Assembly: GCF_003012735.1 (NCBI RefSeq)
Contig: NZ_PXYI01000003.1
Span: 62,001-126,000, forward strand
Reading direction: 5' to 3'
Source of the DNA: Allosphingosinicella deserti
GTDB taxonomy: Bacteria; Pseudomonadota; Alphaproteobacteria; Sphingomonadales; Sphingomonadaceae
DNA length: 64,000 nt
Positions 46,270-55,179 of the stretch are shown here, one piece after another. Within the stretch, counting starts at the first letter, position 1, and every line of letters begins with the position of its first letter. The notes beneath the pieces are model-generated. The model made no database searches and was not told the origin of the DNA. It saw only the letters and a list, made by a program, of their open reading frames with translations. A program made the position numbers and the translations under genes.

Positions 46270-46389
46270 GGGCGGGGCTCCCTTAGCCATGTGAGATCAA
46301 CGGAACAGGCGGAGGGGTGCCCCCGTTCCGTCGTCCGCCAAAAAAGCCAGCCCGTTCATCCATTTGGACGGTTAATGTCGCAGCACGAA

Positions 46390-46411
46390 GCGGGGCGCCG
46401 GAGCGCCCCGC
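46390..46411. terminator. Hairpin downstream of second manganese catalase
   Basis: A perfect nine-base stem, GCGGGGCGC (46390-46398) with GCGCCCCGC (46403-46411), around a four-base loop. It begins 14 bases after the stop of the 46425-47315 gene on the minus strand. A short CTTCG follows in that direction rather than a T-run, so termination strength is uncertain. Confidence 0.55.
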
Positions 46412-46424
46412 CTTTACGCGGCGA

Positions 46425-47315
46425 TCAGGAGAGGCTGTCCTTGACCGCTTCGGCCGCCTTGTGGAGGAGGCCGCCGCCATTGTCGCTGGCGGCCATCTGC
46501 TGGGTCTGGGCGCCACCGCCCGGGCGCGGCGGCGCAAGATTCGGCTCGCCGCCCAATGGTTCCATCGGACGCGAGGTGAATTCGCCCTTGCCGTCCGGGC
46601 TTGGACCGGCGGACCAGCGTCCCTGCGGCGGCGGCGAACCGTCGCGATTGAAACCGAGCTGCTGGTAGCTGAATTCCTGGAGTTCCGCTTCCGGAGGGAT
46701 GCTGTTGGGCACGGGGAGATTGGCCTGGAGGCCGCCGAGCTCGTCGACGACAGCCATGAACTGGTTCTGATGGAAGGTGTCGCGGGCGATCAGATAGGAC
46801 AGCATCTCCTTCATCCCGGGATCGTCCGTCATGTTCCACAGCGAGAAAGCGAGCTTGCGGCCGGTCGCCTCGGCGGTGATGTTGGCGAACATGTCGGCGG
46901 CAAGGTTGCCGCTCGCATAGACGTGGCTGCAGTCGAACGGCACGCCATTGGCGTCGGTCGGAAGCGCCGCCAGGCTGGTGGAGAGAACATGGCGCATGTC
47001 CATTCCGTTCAGCACCGATCCGCCGGCAGCGTCGGCGGCGACATCCTCCTTGAGGCTGAGCGGCGCATTCTCGAGGTTCAGCGCGACCGCAGTGGCGAGC
47101 ATCTCGATATGGGCGATTTCCTCGGTCGCGGTGTTGAGCAGCAGATCGCGATATTTGGAATCGCCGCGGGCGCCCCAGCCTTGGAAGAAATATTGCAGAC
47201 AGACCCGGATCTCTCCTTCCACGCCGCCGATCGCCTGCTGGAGCGCCTTGGCAAAGATAGGACTGGGCTTTTCGACGCGGACGGGGAACTGAAGAAGTTT
47301 GTCAGTATAATACAT
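46425..47315 (-). CDS. Manganese catalase (dimanganese), copy 2
   Basis: A 296-residue paralogue of the downstream gene: MYYTDKLLQFPVRV opens it, with ligands in GEIRVCLQYF, TATEEIAHIE, TAEATGRKLAF and ARDTFHQNQF. All five metal ligands are kept, but motif details differ (DTFHQ where copy 1 has EVAHQ). The C-terminus is long, Gly/Pro/Gln-rich and flexible (GGEPNLAPPRPGGGAQ). Two different manganese catalases in tandem suggest different expression or location. It precedes copy 1 by about 155 bases, with a hairpin between. Confidence 0.9.
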   Translation of the reverse strand: MYYTDKLLQFPVRVEKPSPIFAKALQQAIGGVEGEIRVCLQYFFQGWGARGDSKYRDLLLNTATEEIAHIEMLATAVALNLENAPLSLKEDVAADAAGGSVLNGMDMRHVLSTSLAALPTDANGVPFDCSHVYASGNLAADMFANITAEATGRKLAFSLWNMTDDPGMKEMLSYLIARDTFHQNQFMAVVDELGGLQANLPVPNSIPPEAELQEFSYQQLGFNRDGSPPPQGRWSAGPSPDGKGEFTSRPMEPLGGEPNLAPPRPGGGAQTQQMAASDNGGGLLHKAAEAVKDSLS

Positions 47316-47475
47316 GTTATGGTCTCCAGATCTCAGCGCTAATCCGTCTCGGCAACAATAACGCCGGCGGCGGTGTTGCTGATCACGCTTGCGAGGTGCC
47401 GGCTCAATTACCTGGCTGCTGGATGGTTCCTGGTTTTACCAAGTCATCGACCGGGCGACATCTAGGGAGGATATT

Positions 47476-47850
47476 GTGAGTGCGAAACCTTTTCGCTCGA
47501 TCACGGTAATCGATCAGCTCGATTGGAAACTTCCCACGCCGCGGCCGTTCGGAAGGGACGCCAAGGGAGACTTCGCAGTGAACCACGTTGTCGACAATCC
47601 GGAGCAGAGCCGGTTCGAGCTGATCGTCGATGGAATCACCGCTTTTGCTGGCTATCGATTGGAGGGAGGCCGGATCGCCTTCACCCACACCGAGGTGCCA
47701 CCGGAACTGGAAGGGCAGGGGGTCGGCAGTGCGCTTATCAAAGGGGCGCTCGACGAGGTGCGGACGCGACGGCTCAGGGTCGATCCGCTCTGCTCGTTCG
47801 TCCGCCACTATGTGGAGACGCATGCCGCGGTGCAGGATCTCGTCGCCTGA
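47476..47850 (+). CDS. GNAT-like N-acetyltransferase, small YjdJ/NATD1 type
   Basis: A short acetyltransferase-fold protein of about 124 residues. The core NPEQSRFELIVDG, IAFTHTEVPPELEGQGVG and SALIKGALDEVR match the small 'acetyltransferase CG' family, where Gln-Gly-x-Gly binds acetyl-CoA. The start is GTG at 47476, preceded by GGGAGG; the frame from ATG 47389 has no ribosome site. The N-terminal 30 residues before the domain are unusual for this family. Substrate unknown. Confidence 0.8.
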   Translation: MSAKPFRSITVIDQLDWKLPTPRPFGRDAKGDFAVNHVVDNPEQSRFELIVDGITAFAGYRLEGGRIAFTHTEVPPELEGQGVGSALIKGALDEVRTRRLRVDPLCSFVRHYVETHAAVQDLVA

Positions 47851-47856
47851 ACTGGA

Positions 47857-48669
47857 TCAGCGGCGGCTGACCACGATCATCGGCCCCAAAGCCGAGTAGG
47901 GATCCTCCCGGCCCGCGGCCGGATCCCACAAGCTCGACACACTGCCGTCGAGAAACAGGGCGTTGCGACAGCCGAGCGCATCCCGGAACAAGCGCGCGAA
48001 GCGGCCGAACGACACGCCTTCCTCGCTGATCGCGAAATAGCCCCGGCGGCCGTCGATCACGCCGACGCCGTTGCGGACGAGCCGGGAAGGTCCGTCCGCA
48101 TCGAAGCGCGGGTGGAGCTTGCCGTCGATCACCAGCATCGGGCCGGATTGCGTCGCCCACAACGGCTTCCCGACCGTCTTCCTGAACCGGGCCGACGGCG
48201 TCACCGAAACCTGCCCGGCGGCGTCGACCGCGAACACGCCGTTGGGCAGCAGGTGGAAATTGCCCGGACCCGCGCGCAGGTTCAGCGGTTTTACGGTCCT
48301 GCCCGCGGCGACGAACAGGCCGACCGGCCCGCCATCCTCGTCATACATGCCGCCGTTGATCGCGAAGCGCACCTGCGCCGCGGCCGTCGGGCCGAGGTCC
48401 TCGCGGAGCGCGGCCAGGCTGCGCAGCGGGCTCCCGTCGGCGCCGCGCAAGGCGATGACGATCCGATCCTGCCGCGTATCGAACGGGCAGATCGTGAATG
48501 CCGTGCCTTCGAAGGTGCGGCTGTCGCAGGCCGGCGGCGCGGCGAGCGTTGCCGGATCAAAACCGTTATCCGCCTGGGTGTCGGCTACGGCGCCGCCGCG
48601 TGGAGTGTCGGTGCCGCAACTCGCCGTCAGCAGGGCCAGCGCGATTGCGCTAAAGCGAATAGCCGCCAT
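47857..48669 (-). CDS. Phosphodiester glycosidase family lipoprotein (DUF2233/NAGPA-like)
   Basis: A 270-residue protein with a lipoprotein signal (ALALLTASC, lipidated Cys). The mature domain has the conserved blocks FAINGGMYDEDGGPVGL, ATQSGPMLVIDGKLH, GYFAISEEGVSF and ALFLDGSVSSLW, typical of the phosphodiester alpha-N-acetylglucosaminidase fold. The natural substrate in bacteria is uncertain, perhaps a cell-wall or teichoic-like phosphodiester. The start overlaps the neighbouring SDR stop by 20 bases, so the two genes are coupled. Confidence 0.85.
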   Translation of the reverse strand: MAAIRFSAIALALLTASCGTDTPRGGAVADTQADNGFDPATLAAPPACDSRTFEGTAFTICPFDTRQDRIVIALRGADGSPLRSLAALREDLGPTAAAQVRFAINGGMYDEDGGPVGLFVAAGRTVKPLNLRAGPGNFHLLPNGVFAVDAAGQVSVTPSARFRKTVGKPLWATQSGPMLVIDGKLHPRFDADGPSRLVRNGVGVIDGRRGYFAISEEGVSFGRFARLFRDALGCRNALFLDGSVSSLWDPAAGREDPYSALGPMIVVSRR

Positions 48670-49405
48670 CGCTCACTAGGCACGATCCGGTGACGAAGGC
48701 GGCCTTGTCGGAGAGCAGGAACGCGATCTGTTCGCCGATCTCCTCGGCACGAGCGAAGCGGCCCATCGGAGTCGCCGATCCGCCGAGCACCTGGAAGGCG
48801 GCGTCTTCCGATCCGGTCTTCTCGACCAGGGTCTGAAAGAAGGGGACTTCCGACCAGATCGCGGTCTCCACCCCGCCCGGTGCGATCGCGTTGACCCGGA
48901 TCTTCGAGGGCGCGCCCTCCTTCGCAGCGACCTTGGCGAGATGGATCACCGCGGCCTTGGAGGCGGCATAAGCGGCGATCCCCGGCTCCGCCTTGAGTCC
49001 GGCGACCGAGGCGGTGAGCACAATCGATCCGCCATTGCCCTTCATCGCCCGCATCGCCGCCTGCAGGGTCAGGAACGCGCCGTCGAGATTGATCGAGAGC
49101 ACGCGCCGCCACTCCTCGAATCTCAGGGTTTCGATCGGCTCGCCGGCGCCGACCCCGGCATTGACCACCGCATGGGTGATCCCGGTGAGGTCGGCATTGC
49201 CCCACATCGCCTGGTCGGTGACGTCGCCGATGATCACCTGCCGCTCGCAGGGCAGGGAGAAAGCGAAATCGCGCAGCCGGTCTTCCTGCTGGTCGACGAG
49301 GATCAGCTTGCGGGCGCCGCGGGCGGCGAGGATCGTTGCGGTCGCCGCGCCGATTCCGGAGGCGGCGCCGGTAATCAGCGCCACCGCATTTTCAAAGTCG
49401 GTCAT
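48650..49405 (-). CDS. Short-chain dehydrogenase/reductase
   Basis: Classical SDR of 251 residues: TGAASGIGAATA, NAGVGAG, catalytic Ser in TASVAGL and YAASK with the catalytic Tyr and Lys, plus GGYSL at the C-terminus. The start is ATG 49405; a GTG at 49423 is possible. The C-terminal end overlaps the lipoprotein gene by 20 bases. Substrate unknown; the length and the DGGYSL ending fit reductases of hydroxy/keto compounds. Confidence 0.88.
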   Translation of the reverse strand: MTDFENAVALITGAASGIGAATATILAARGARKLILVDQQEDRLRDFAFSLPCERQVIIGDVTDQAMWGNADLTGITHAVVNAGVGAGEPIETLRFEEWRRVLSINLDGAFLTLQAAMRAMKGNGGSIVLTASVAGLKAEPGIAAYAASKAAVIHLAKVAAKEGAPSKIRVNAIAPGGVETAIWSEVPFFQTLVEKTGSEDAAFQVLGGSATPMGRFARAEEIGEQIAFLLSDKAAFVTGSCLVSDGGYSL

Positions 49406-49452
49406 TGCGCCTGTGTAACCCACCGGCGGCGGCGGTCAAAGCGTGTGCGGCC

Positions 49453-50913
<1,461 letters not shown>

Positions 50914-51047
50914 CCAAACTCCCCTTCTCGAAGTCAGACAGGCTCTACCCCAAGGTGGTAAAGGTCGGCTTAATTCGGGGCTTGGGAAGCCCGCACTCTC
51001 TTGTTAGAGAAGCGCCGACCCATCGTTGCAGAAAAAGAGGATCGAAC

Positions 51048-51185
51048 ATGGCTGCCGAGCTGGACCTGGAGAAGGAAACCCAAATCCACGAAAAGGGCTA
51101 TGCCGGCTTCGTTTCCCTTTTCAAATGGGGCACGATCATTTCGGCGGTGATCGCCGCGCTCGTCGTTCTGATCATCGCGAACTGA
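51048..51185 (+). CDS. aa3-type cytochrome c oxidase subunit IV
   Basis: A 45-residue single-helix membrane protein: an acidic N-terminus (AELDLEKETQIHEKGYAGF) and a helix WGTIISAVIAALVVLII. This is the small bacterial aa3 oxidase subunit IV family (PF07835). It is located a few bases before pntAA, an arrangement I associate with sphingomonads. The ATG at 51048 has AGAGG upstream. The other oxidase subunits are not in this window. Confidence 0.88.
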   Translation: MAAELDLEKETQIHEKGYAGFVSLFKWGTIISAVIAALVVLIIAN

Positions 51186-51188
51186 TCG

Positions 51189-52316
51189 ATGAAGATCGCC
51201 GTCCTCAAGGAAACTGAAGACGGCGAACTGAGGGTCGCCGCCACCCCGGAGACCGCCAAGAAGTTCATTGCGCTCGGCGCGACCGTCGCGGTCGAAGCGG
51301 GTGCGGGACTCTCGGCGTCGATTGCGGACGAGGATTATGCGGCCGTCGGCGCCAGTGTCGGCCCGCGCGAGCAAATCGTCGCCGGCGCCGACATCCTGCT
51401 TGGCGTGCAGGGGCCGGATCCCGCCTCTGTCCAGGGCGCCGCATCCGGTGCGTTCGTCGCCGCCGCGCTCGATCCGTTCCGCCGCCGCGAGCGGGTCGAT
51501 GCCTATGCCGCCGCCGGACTGGAGGCGCTGGCGATGGAGTTCATGCCGCGCATCACCCGCGCCCAATCGATGGACATCCTCTCCTCCCAGTCCAACCTGT
51601 CCGGCTACAAGGCCGTGCTGGACGCCGCGTCCGAATATGGCCGCGCTTTCCCGATGATGATGACGGCGGCGGGCACGATCTCCGCCGCGCGCGTGTTCAT
51701 CATGGGTGTCGGCGTCGCCGGCCTGCAGGCGATCGCCACCGCGCGCCGGCTTGGCGCGATCGTTTCGGCGACCGACGTTCGCGCCGCGACCCGCGAGCAG
51801 ATCGAAAGCCTCGGCGCCAAGGCCGTGTTCGTCGAGAACGTCCAGGGCATCGAAGGCGAGGGCAGTGGCGGCTACGCCACCGAGATGTCGGACGAATACA
51901 AAGCGGCGCAGGCGGAGCTGGTGTCGTCGCACATCGCCAGGCAGGACGTGGTGATCACCACTGCGCTGATCCCGGGCCGCCCGGCCCCGCGACTGATCAG
52001 CGATGCTCAGCTGGCGACGATGCGCCCCGGCAGCGTCGTCGTCGATCTCGCGGTCGAGCAGGGCGGCAATGTCGAAGGCGCGGTGGCCGGTGCGGTGGTC
52101 GAGCGCCACGGGGTGCGGATCGTCGGCCACCGCAACGTGCCGAGCCGCCTCGCCGCCGACGCATCGGCGCTCTACGCCCGCAATCTGTACAATTTCCTGT
52201 CCGCTTTCTGGGACAAGGATGCCGGCAAGATCGTGCTGCCCGACGACGACGAGATCGTGAAGGGCGTGCGGCTCACGCAAGGTGGCAAGGTGGTCAACGA
52301 ACGGCTGCTGGGGTGA
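51189..52316 (+). CDS. pntAA: NAD(P) transhydrogenase alpha subunit, part 1 (PntAA)
   Basis: The soluble NAD(H)-binding domain I of proton-pumping transhydrogenase, encoded separately as in many alphaproteobacteria. The 375-residue protein starts MKIAVLKETEDGELRVAATP, has GVGVAGLQAIATARRLGA as the dinucleotide motif and VVDLAVEQGGNVEG near the end. It starts three bases after the oxidase subunit gene. It would normally be followed directly by pntAB; here pntAB is 2.5 kb away, beyond a DUF559 element and an opposite-strand gene. Confidence 0.95.
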   Translation: MKIAVLKETEDGELRVAATPETAKKFIALGATVAVEAGAGLSASIADEDYAAVGASVGPREQIVAGADILLGVQGPDPASVQGAASGAFVAAALDPFRRRERVDAYAAAGLEALAMEFMPRITRAQSMDILSSQSNLSGYKAVLDAASEYGRAFPMMMTAAGTISAARVFIMGVGVAGLQAIATARRLGAIVSATDVRAATREQIESLGAKAVFVENVQGIEGEGSGGYATEMSDEYKAAQAELVSSHIARQDVVITTALIPGRPAPRLISDAQLATMRPGSVVVDLAVEQGGNVEGAVAGAVVERHGVRIVGHRNVPSRLAADASALYARNLYNFLSAFWDKDAGKIVLPDDDEIVKGVRLTQGGKVVNERLLG

Positions 52317-52809
52317 GAAGCGCGCCAATCCGGAGAGACGCACGACGCGGCTGACTCGAGATCCTCCCCTGGAAGGGGAGGGGGACCATGCGCAGCATGG
52401 TGGAGGGGGTTCGTCGCCTCGTCAGCGCCCGGCGGTTTATGCGGCGCGAAAGCTCCGGAAGGAAATGAGCCTCGCGGAGGTGCTGTTGTGGCAGGAGCTG
52501 CGGAAGCGTCCAGGCGGACTCAAGTTTCGGCGGCAACACGCGATCGCGCCGTACATCGTGGACTTCTACTGCAGCTCAGCGGCGCTGATCATTGAGGTCG
52601 ATGGTGCTGCGCACAATGGCGCCGGAGCGGAGCGGGATGCCAAGCGCGACGAAATCCTGAGATCACGGGGGCTGACCCTGATTCGCATTCCGGCGTCGGA
52701 AGTGCTCGCCGATCCTGGCGGTGTCTCAATCTCGATCGTCAACGAGGCGAAGAACCCCCTCCACCACCCTTCGGGCGGTCCCCCTCCCCACAAGTGGGGA
52801 GGATTCTAG
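52282..52809 (+). CDS. DUF559 endonuclease-like protein inside a hairpin-repeat element
   Basis: The core (from ARKLRKEMSLAEVLLW, through GGLKFRRQHAIAPYIVDFYC, to LIIEVDGAAH) is the DUF559 domain, a Vsr/PD-(D/E)XK-type nuclease fold, with likely metal ligands in VDFYC and EVDGAAH. The start is unclear. The frame opens at 52282, overlapping pntAA; ATG 52465 would delete conserved residues. Both ends of the frame read through inverted hairpin repeats (GEGDHAQHGGGGSS at the N side, NPLHHPSGGPPPHKWGGF at the C side). It may be expressed from within, use a non-standard start, or be a mobile remnant. It lies between pntAA and the EAL gene. Confidence 0.7.
   Translation: MARWSTNGCWGEKRANPERRTTRLTRDPPLEGEGDHAQHGGGGSSPRQRPAVYAARKLRKEMSLAEVLLWQELRKRPGGLKFRRQHAIAPYIVDFYCSSAALIIEVDGAAHNGAGAERDAKRDEILRSRGLTLIRIPASEVLADPGGVSISIVNEAKNPLHHPSGGPPPHKWGGF
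52361..52804 (+). mobile_element. 444-base DUF559 element with terminal inverted repeats
   Basis: The element begins ATCCTCCCC (52361-52369) and ends GGGGAGGAT (52796-52804), an exact inverted pair. Inside each end the shared block GGGGACC-(11 bases)-GGTGGAGGGGGTTC follows, inverted on the right. The 11-base centre is palindromic but different: ATGC-GCA-GCAT on the left and GCCC-GAA-GGGT on the right, so pairing is kept while sequence varies. The only coding content is the DUF559 domain. It sits 44 bases after the pntAA stop. This looks like a REP-type mobile unit carrying a nuclease gene; mobility is inference. Confidence 0.6.
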
Positions 52810-52824
52810 GAAGCCGCTGGCAGC

Positions 52825-54621
52825 CTAGGCCGCGACGCTTTCCTGGTCGTCGGCCGCGACCCAGGCTTCGAACGCGTCGACGTCCATCGGCCGTGCCAGC
52901 AGATAGCCCTGGGCTTCGTCGCAGCCGATCGCTTTCAGCAGGGTCATCGCCTGCGCGGTCTCGACCCCTTCCGCGACCACCCGGTAGCCAAGGCCGCGGG
53001 AGAGGGCGACCATCGAGGCGACGAGCGCGGCGGCGCGCTGATTGTCCTCGATGCCGCGGACGAAGCTCTGGTCGATCTTGACGGTGTCGGCGGGCAGCGA
53101 CTGGAGGTAGGCGAGGCTGCTGTAGCCGGTGCCGAAATCGTCGATGGCGATGCCGATACCCGCTTCGGCGAGTATCGCGAGCTGGGCCATGCTGCGATCG
53201 GTGTCGGCGATCGCCGCGCTTTCGGTGAGCTCGAGCTCGAGCGACCCGGCGGCGACATGATGCCGCTTGAGGCTCGACTGGACGAGATCGGCGAAATCGG
53301 GCTCGTCGAGATTGGCGGCGAAGATGTTGACCGACAGCTTGAGCGCGAGCCCGGCGCGCTGCCATGTCGCAAGATGCGTGGCGGCGGTCTCGATCACCCA
53401 GCGCGTCAAGGTCGCGGCCAGGGCGCTATGCTCGACGATCGGGATGAACTCCGCCGGCGAGACATCGCCGAGGGTCGGATGGCGCCAGCGGAGCAGGGCC
53501 TCGCCGCCCACGCAGCGGCCGCTGGCGACGTCGATCCGCGGCTGCACGGCGAGGCGGAGCTGGCCCGGGCGGGTGAGCGCGGTCTCGAAATCGTGGAGCA
53601 GCCGATAGCGCCGCTGGTGGGCGTCGTCTTCGGCCGCCGAATAGACCGCGAACGGCAGCTTGCGCGCGCGGGCGTCGAGCGCCGCGCCGTAGGCGCCGCG
53701 GAGGATGTCGGCCGCCGCGCCTTCGCCGATCGCGAACGGCGCCGCGCCGATGCTGATCGACGCCGCGAGATGGCGCTCGTGCCGGCTGTTGCCGGCGGCG
53801 AGATGCCGATGGATGGCGGCGAGACAGGCGTGCGGATCGGCACCGGCCGGGGCGAGGAGCGCGAATTGGGTCGCGGAGACGTGGTAGACCCGCGTGCCTG
53901 CCGGCACGGCGCCGCGGATCAGCCGCGCGGCATGCTCGACCATCGTGTCGACGTAGGACGGGCCGAGCACGCGCAGGCCGCTGTTGAGCTGCTCGGCGCG
54001 GGCGAGATCGATCAGGACCATCAGCCGCTCGGCACCGGCATCGTCGCGGGCGAGATCGTCGAGATCCTCGCGAAGCTGGACCCGGTTGGGCAGGCCGCTC
54101 GCCGCATCGATACGGCCGAATGCATGCTGGAGCTCGATCTGGGACATCACCATCGCGGCGAGGTCCGACAGCGCCGCCATCTCGGCCTCGGTAACCTCGC
54201 GCGGTTCGGTACCGAGCACGCACAAGGCGCCGAGACCATGGCCATCGCTGGTGATCAGCGGCGCGCCTGCGTAGAAGCGCACGCCTTGGCCGGCGAGCAC
54301 GCTGGTCGCGTAGCATTCGTCCTCGAGCAGATCGGGCAGGACCAGAGTCTGCCGCGTCAGCGCAACCTCGGCGCACGGCGCCGTCTCGCGCGGGATCGAC
54401 CAATGGTCGATACCGACCCGCGACTTGAACCATTGGCGATCGTGGTCGGTCAGCGAGACTGCGGCGACCGGCAGGCCGAACACTTGCGCCGCCATGCGGG
54501 TGATCCGGTCGAAGCTTTCGCTGGGCGGCGTATCGAGCAGGTTGAGCTGGCGCAGCACGTCGAGCCGAGCCGCTTCAGCCGCCATGTCGATCTGCATTCC
54601 AGGATCCCCGTCTCTCATCAT
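52825..54621 (-). CDS. GAF-GGDEF(degenerate)-EAL cyclic-di-GMP phosphodiesterase
   Basis: A 598-residue signalling protein: N-terminal GAF domain (about 20-165), a GGDEF-like domain (about 170-330) whose signature is lost (VSATQFALL where GGDEF should be), and a complete EAL domain (about 345-590). EAL residues are present: EALLRW, NIFAANL, ELTES, DDFGTGYSSL, VKIDQSF, VAEGVET and QGYLLARPM. It should therefore degrade c-di-GMP and not make it; the GGDEF part may bind GTP as a regulator. ATG 54597 has a better ribosome site (GGGGA) than 54621. It lies antisense between pntAA and pntAB. Confidence 0.9.
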   Translation of the reverse strand: MMRDGDPGMQIDMAAEAARLDVLRQLNLLDTPPSESFDRITRMAAQVFGLPVAAVSLTDHDRQWFKSRVGIDHWSIPRETAPCAEVALTRQTLVLPDLLEDECYATSVLAGQGVRFYAGAPLITSDGHGLGALCVLGTEPREVTEAEMAALSDLAAMVMSQIELQHAFGRIDAASGLPNRVQLREDLDDLARDDAGAERLMVLIDLARAEQLNSGLRVLGPSYVDTMVEHAARLIRGAVPAGTRVYHVSATQFALLAPAGADPHACLAAIHRHLAAGNSRHERHLAASISIGAAPFAIGEGAAADILRGAYGAALDARARKLPFAVYSAAEDDAHQRRYRLLHDFETALTRPGQLRLAVQPRIDVASGRCVGGEALLRWRHPTLGDVSPAEFIPIVEHSALAATLTRWVIETAATHLATWQRAGLALKLSVNIFAANLDEPDFADLVQSSLKRHHVAAGSLELELTESAAIADTDRSMAQLAILAEAGIGIAIDDFGTGYSSLAYLQSLPADTVKIDQSFVRGIEDNQRAAALVASMVALSRGLGYRVVAEGVETAQAMTLLKAIGCDEAQGYLLARPMDVDAFEAWVAADDQESVAA

Positions 54622-54876
54622 CGGTCATTATAGGGGCGAAATCCCGGGCCGACCCGCTTCGGCGCAAATCCTTGGCGCAAGGGGCAGACATCGCCGGGCC
54701 GGGCCATCGCTGGGGCAAAGCATCGCCGGTGCCCGGCACCCCGGCTGGTGCGCTGAGCTCCGAGGCATGGCCTGCATCATCGCTTTGGCTGCGGCACGAG
54801 TCTTTCCCAATGCCGCCTCTCGACATCCTCCCGATCACTCGCCAAGGTGCTGGCTCCTGAAGGAGGGGTCGCCTGC

Positions 54877-55179
54877 ATGGACTTCATCACGATCCTGTCG
54901 ATCTTCGTTCTGGCCTGCTTCGTCGGCTATTACGTCGTCTGGTCGGTCACGCCCGCCCTGCACACGCCGCTGATGGCGGTGACCAATGCGATTTCGTCGG
55001 TCATCATCGTCGGTGCGCTGATCGCCGCGGCCGCGGCGGGTGTTCCGGGTGCCAAGTGGCTCGGCCTCACCGGCGTGGTGCTCGCCAGCATCAACATCTT
55101 CGGCGGCTTTGCGGTCACTGCGCGGATGCTGGCGATGTACAAGAAGAAACCGTCCTCCGCTCAGAGGGAGCATCGCTGA
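54877..55179 (+). CDS. pntAB: NAD(P) transhydrogenase alpha subunit, part 2 (PntAB)
   Basis: The membrane part of the alpha subunit, 100 residues with about three to four helices (ITILSIFVLACFVGYYVVW, ISSVIIVGALIAAAAA, GVVLASINIFGGFAVTARML). The ATG at 54877 follows AAGGAGGGG. Its stop overlaps the pntB start as TGATG. Because pntAA is 2.5 kb upstream behind an antisense gene, pntAB-pntB must have its own promoter in the 54622-54876 region or depend on long read-through. Confidence 0.93.
   Translation: MDFITILSIFVLACFVGYYVVWSVTPALHTPLMAVTNAISSVIIVGALIAAAAAGVPGAKWLGLTGVVLASINIFGGFAVTARMLAMYKKKPSSAQREHR

Noticed and set aside
52282-52809. DUF559 gene as a DNA repair Vsr endonuclease paired with a cytosine methyltransferase
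   Set aside because: No cytosine methyltransferase is nearby and the domain is the DUF559 type; the flanking hairpins suggest a different context.
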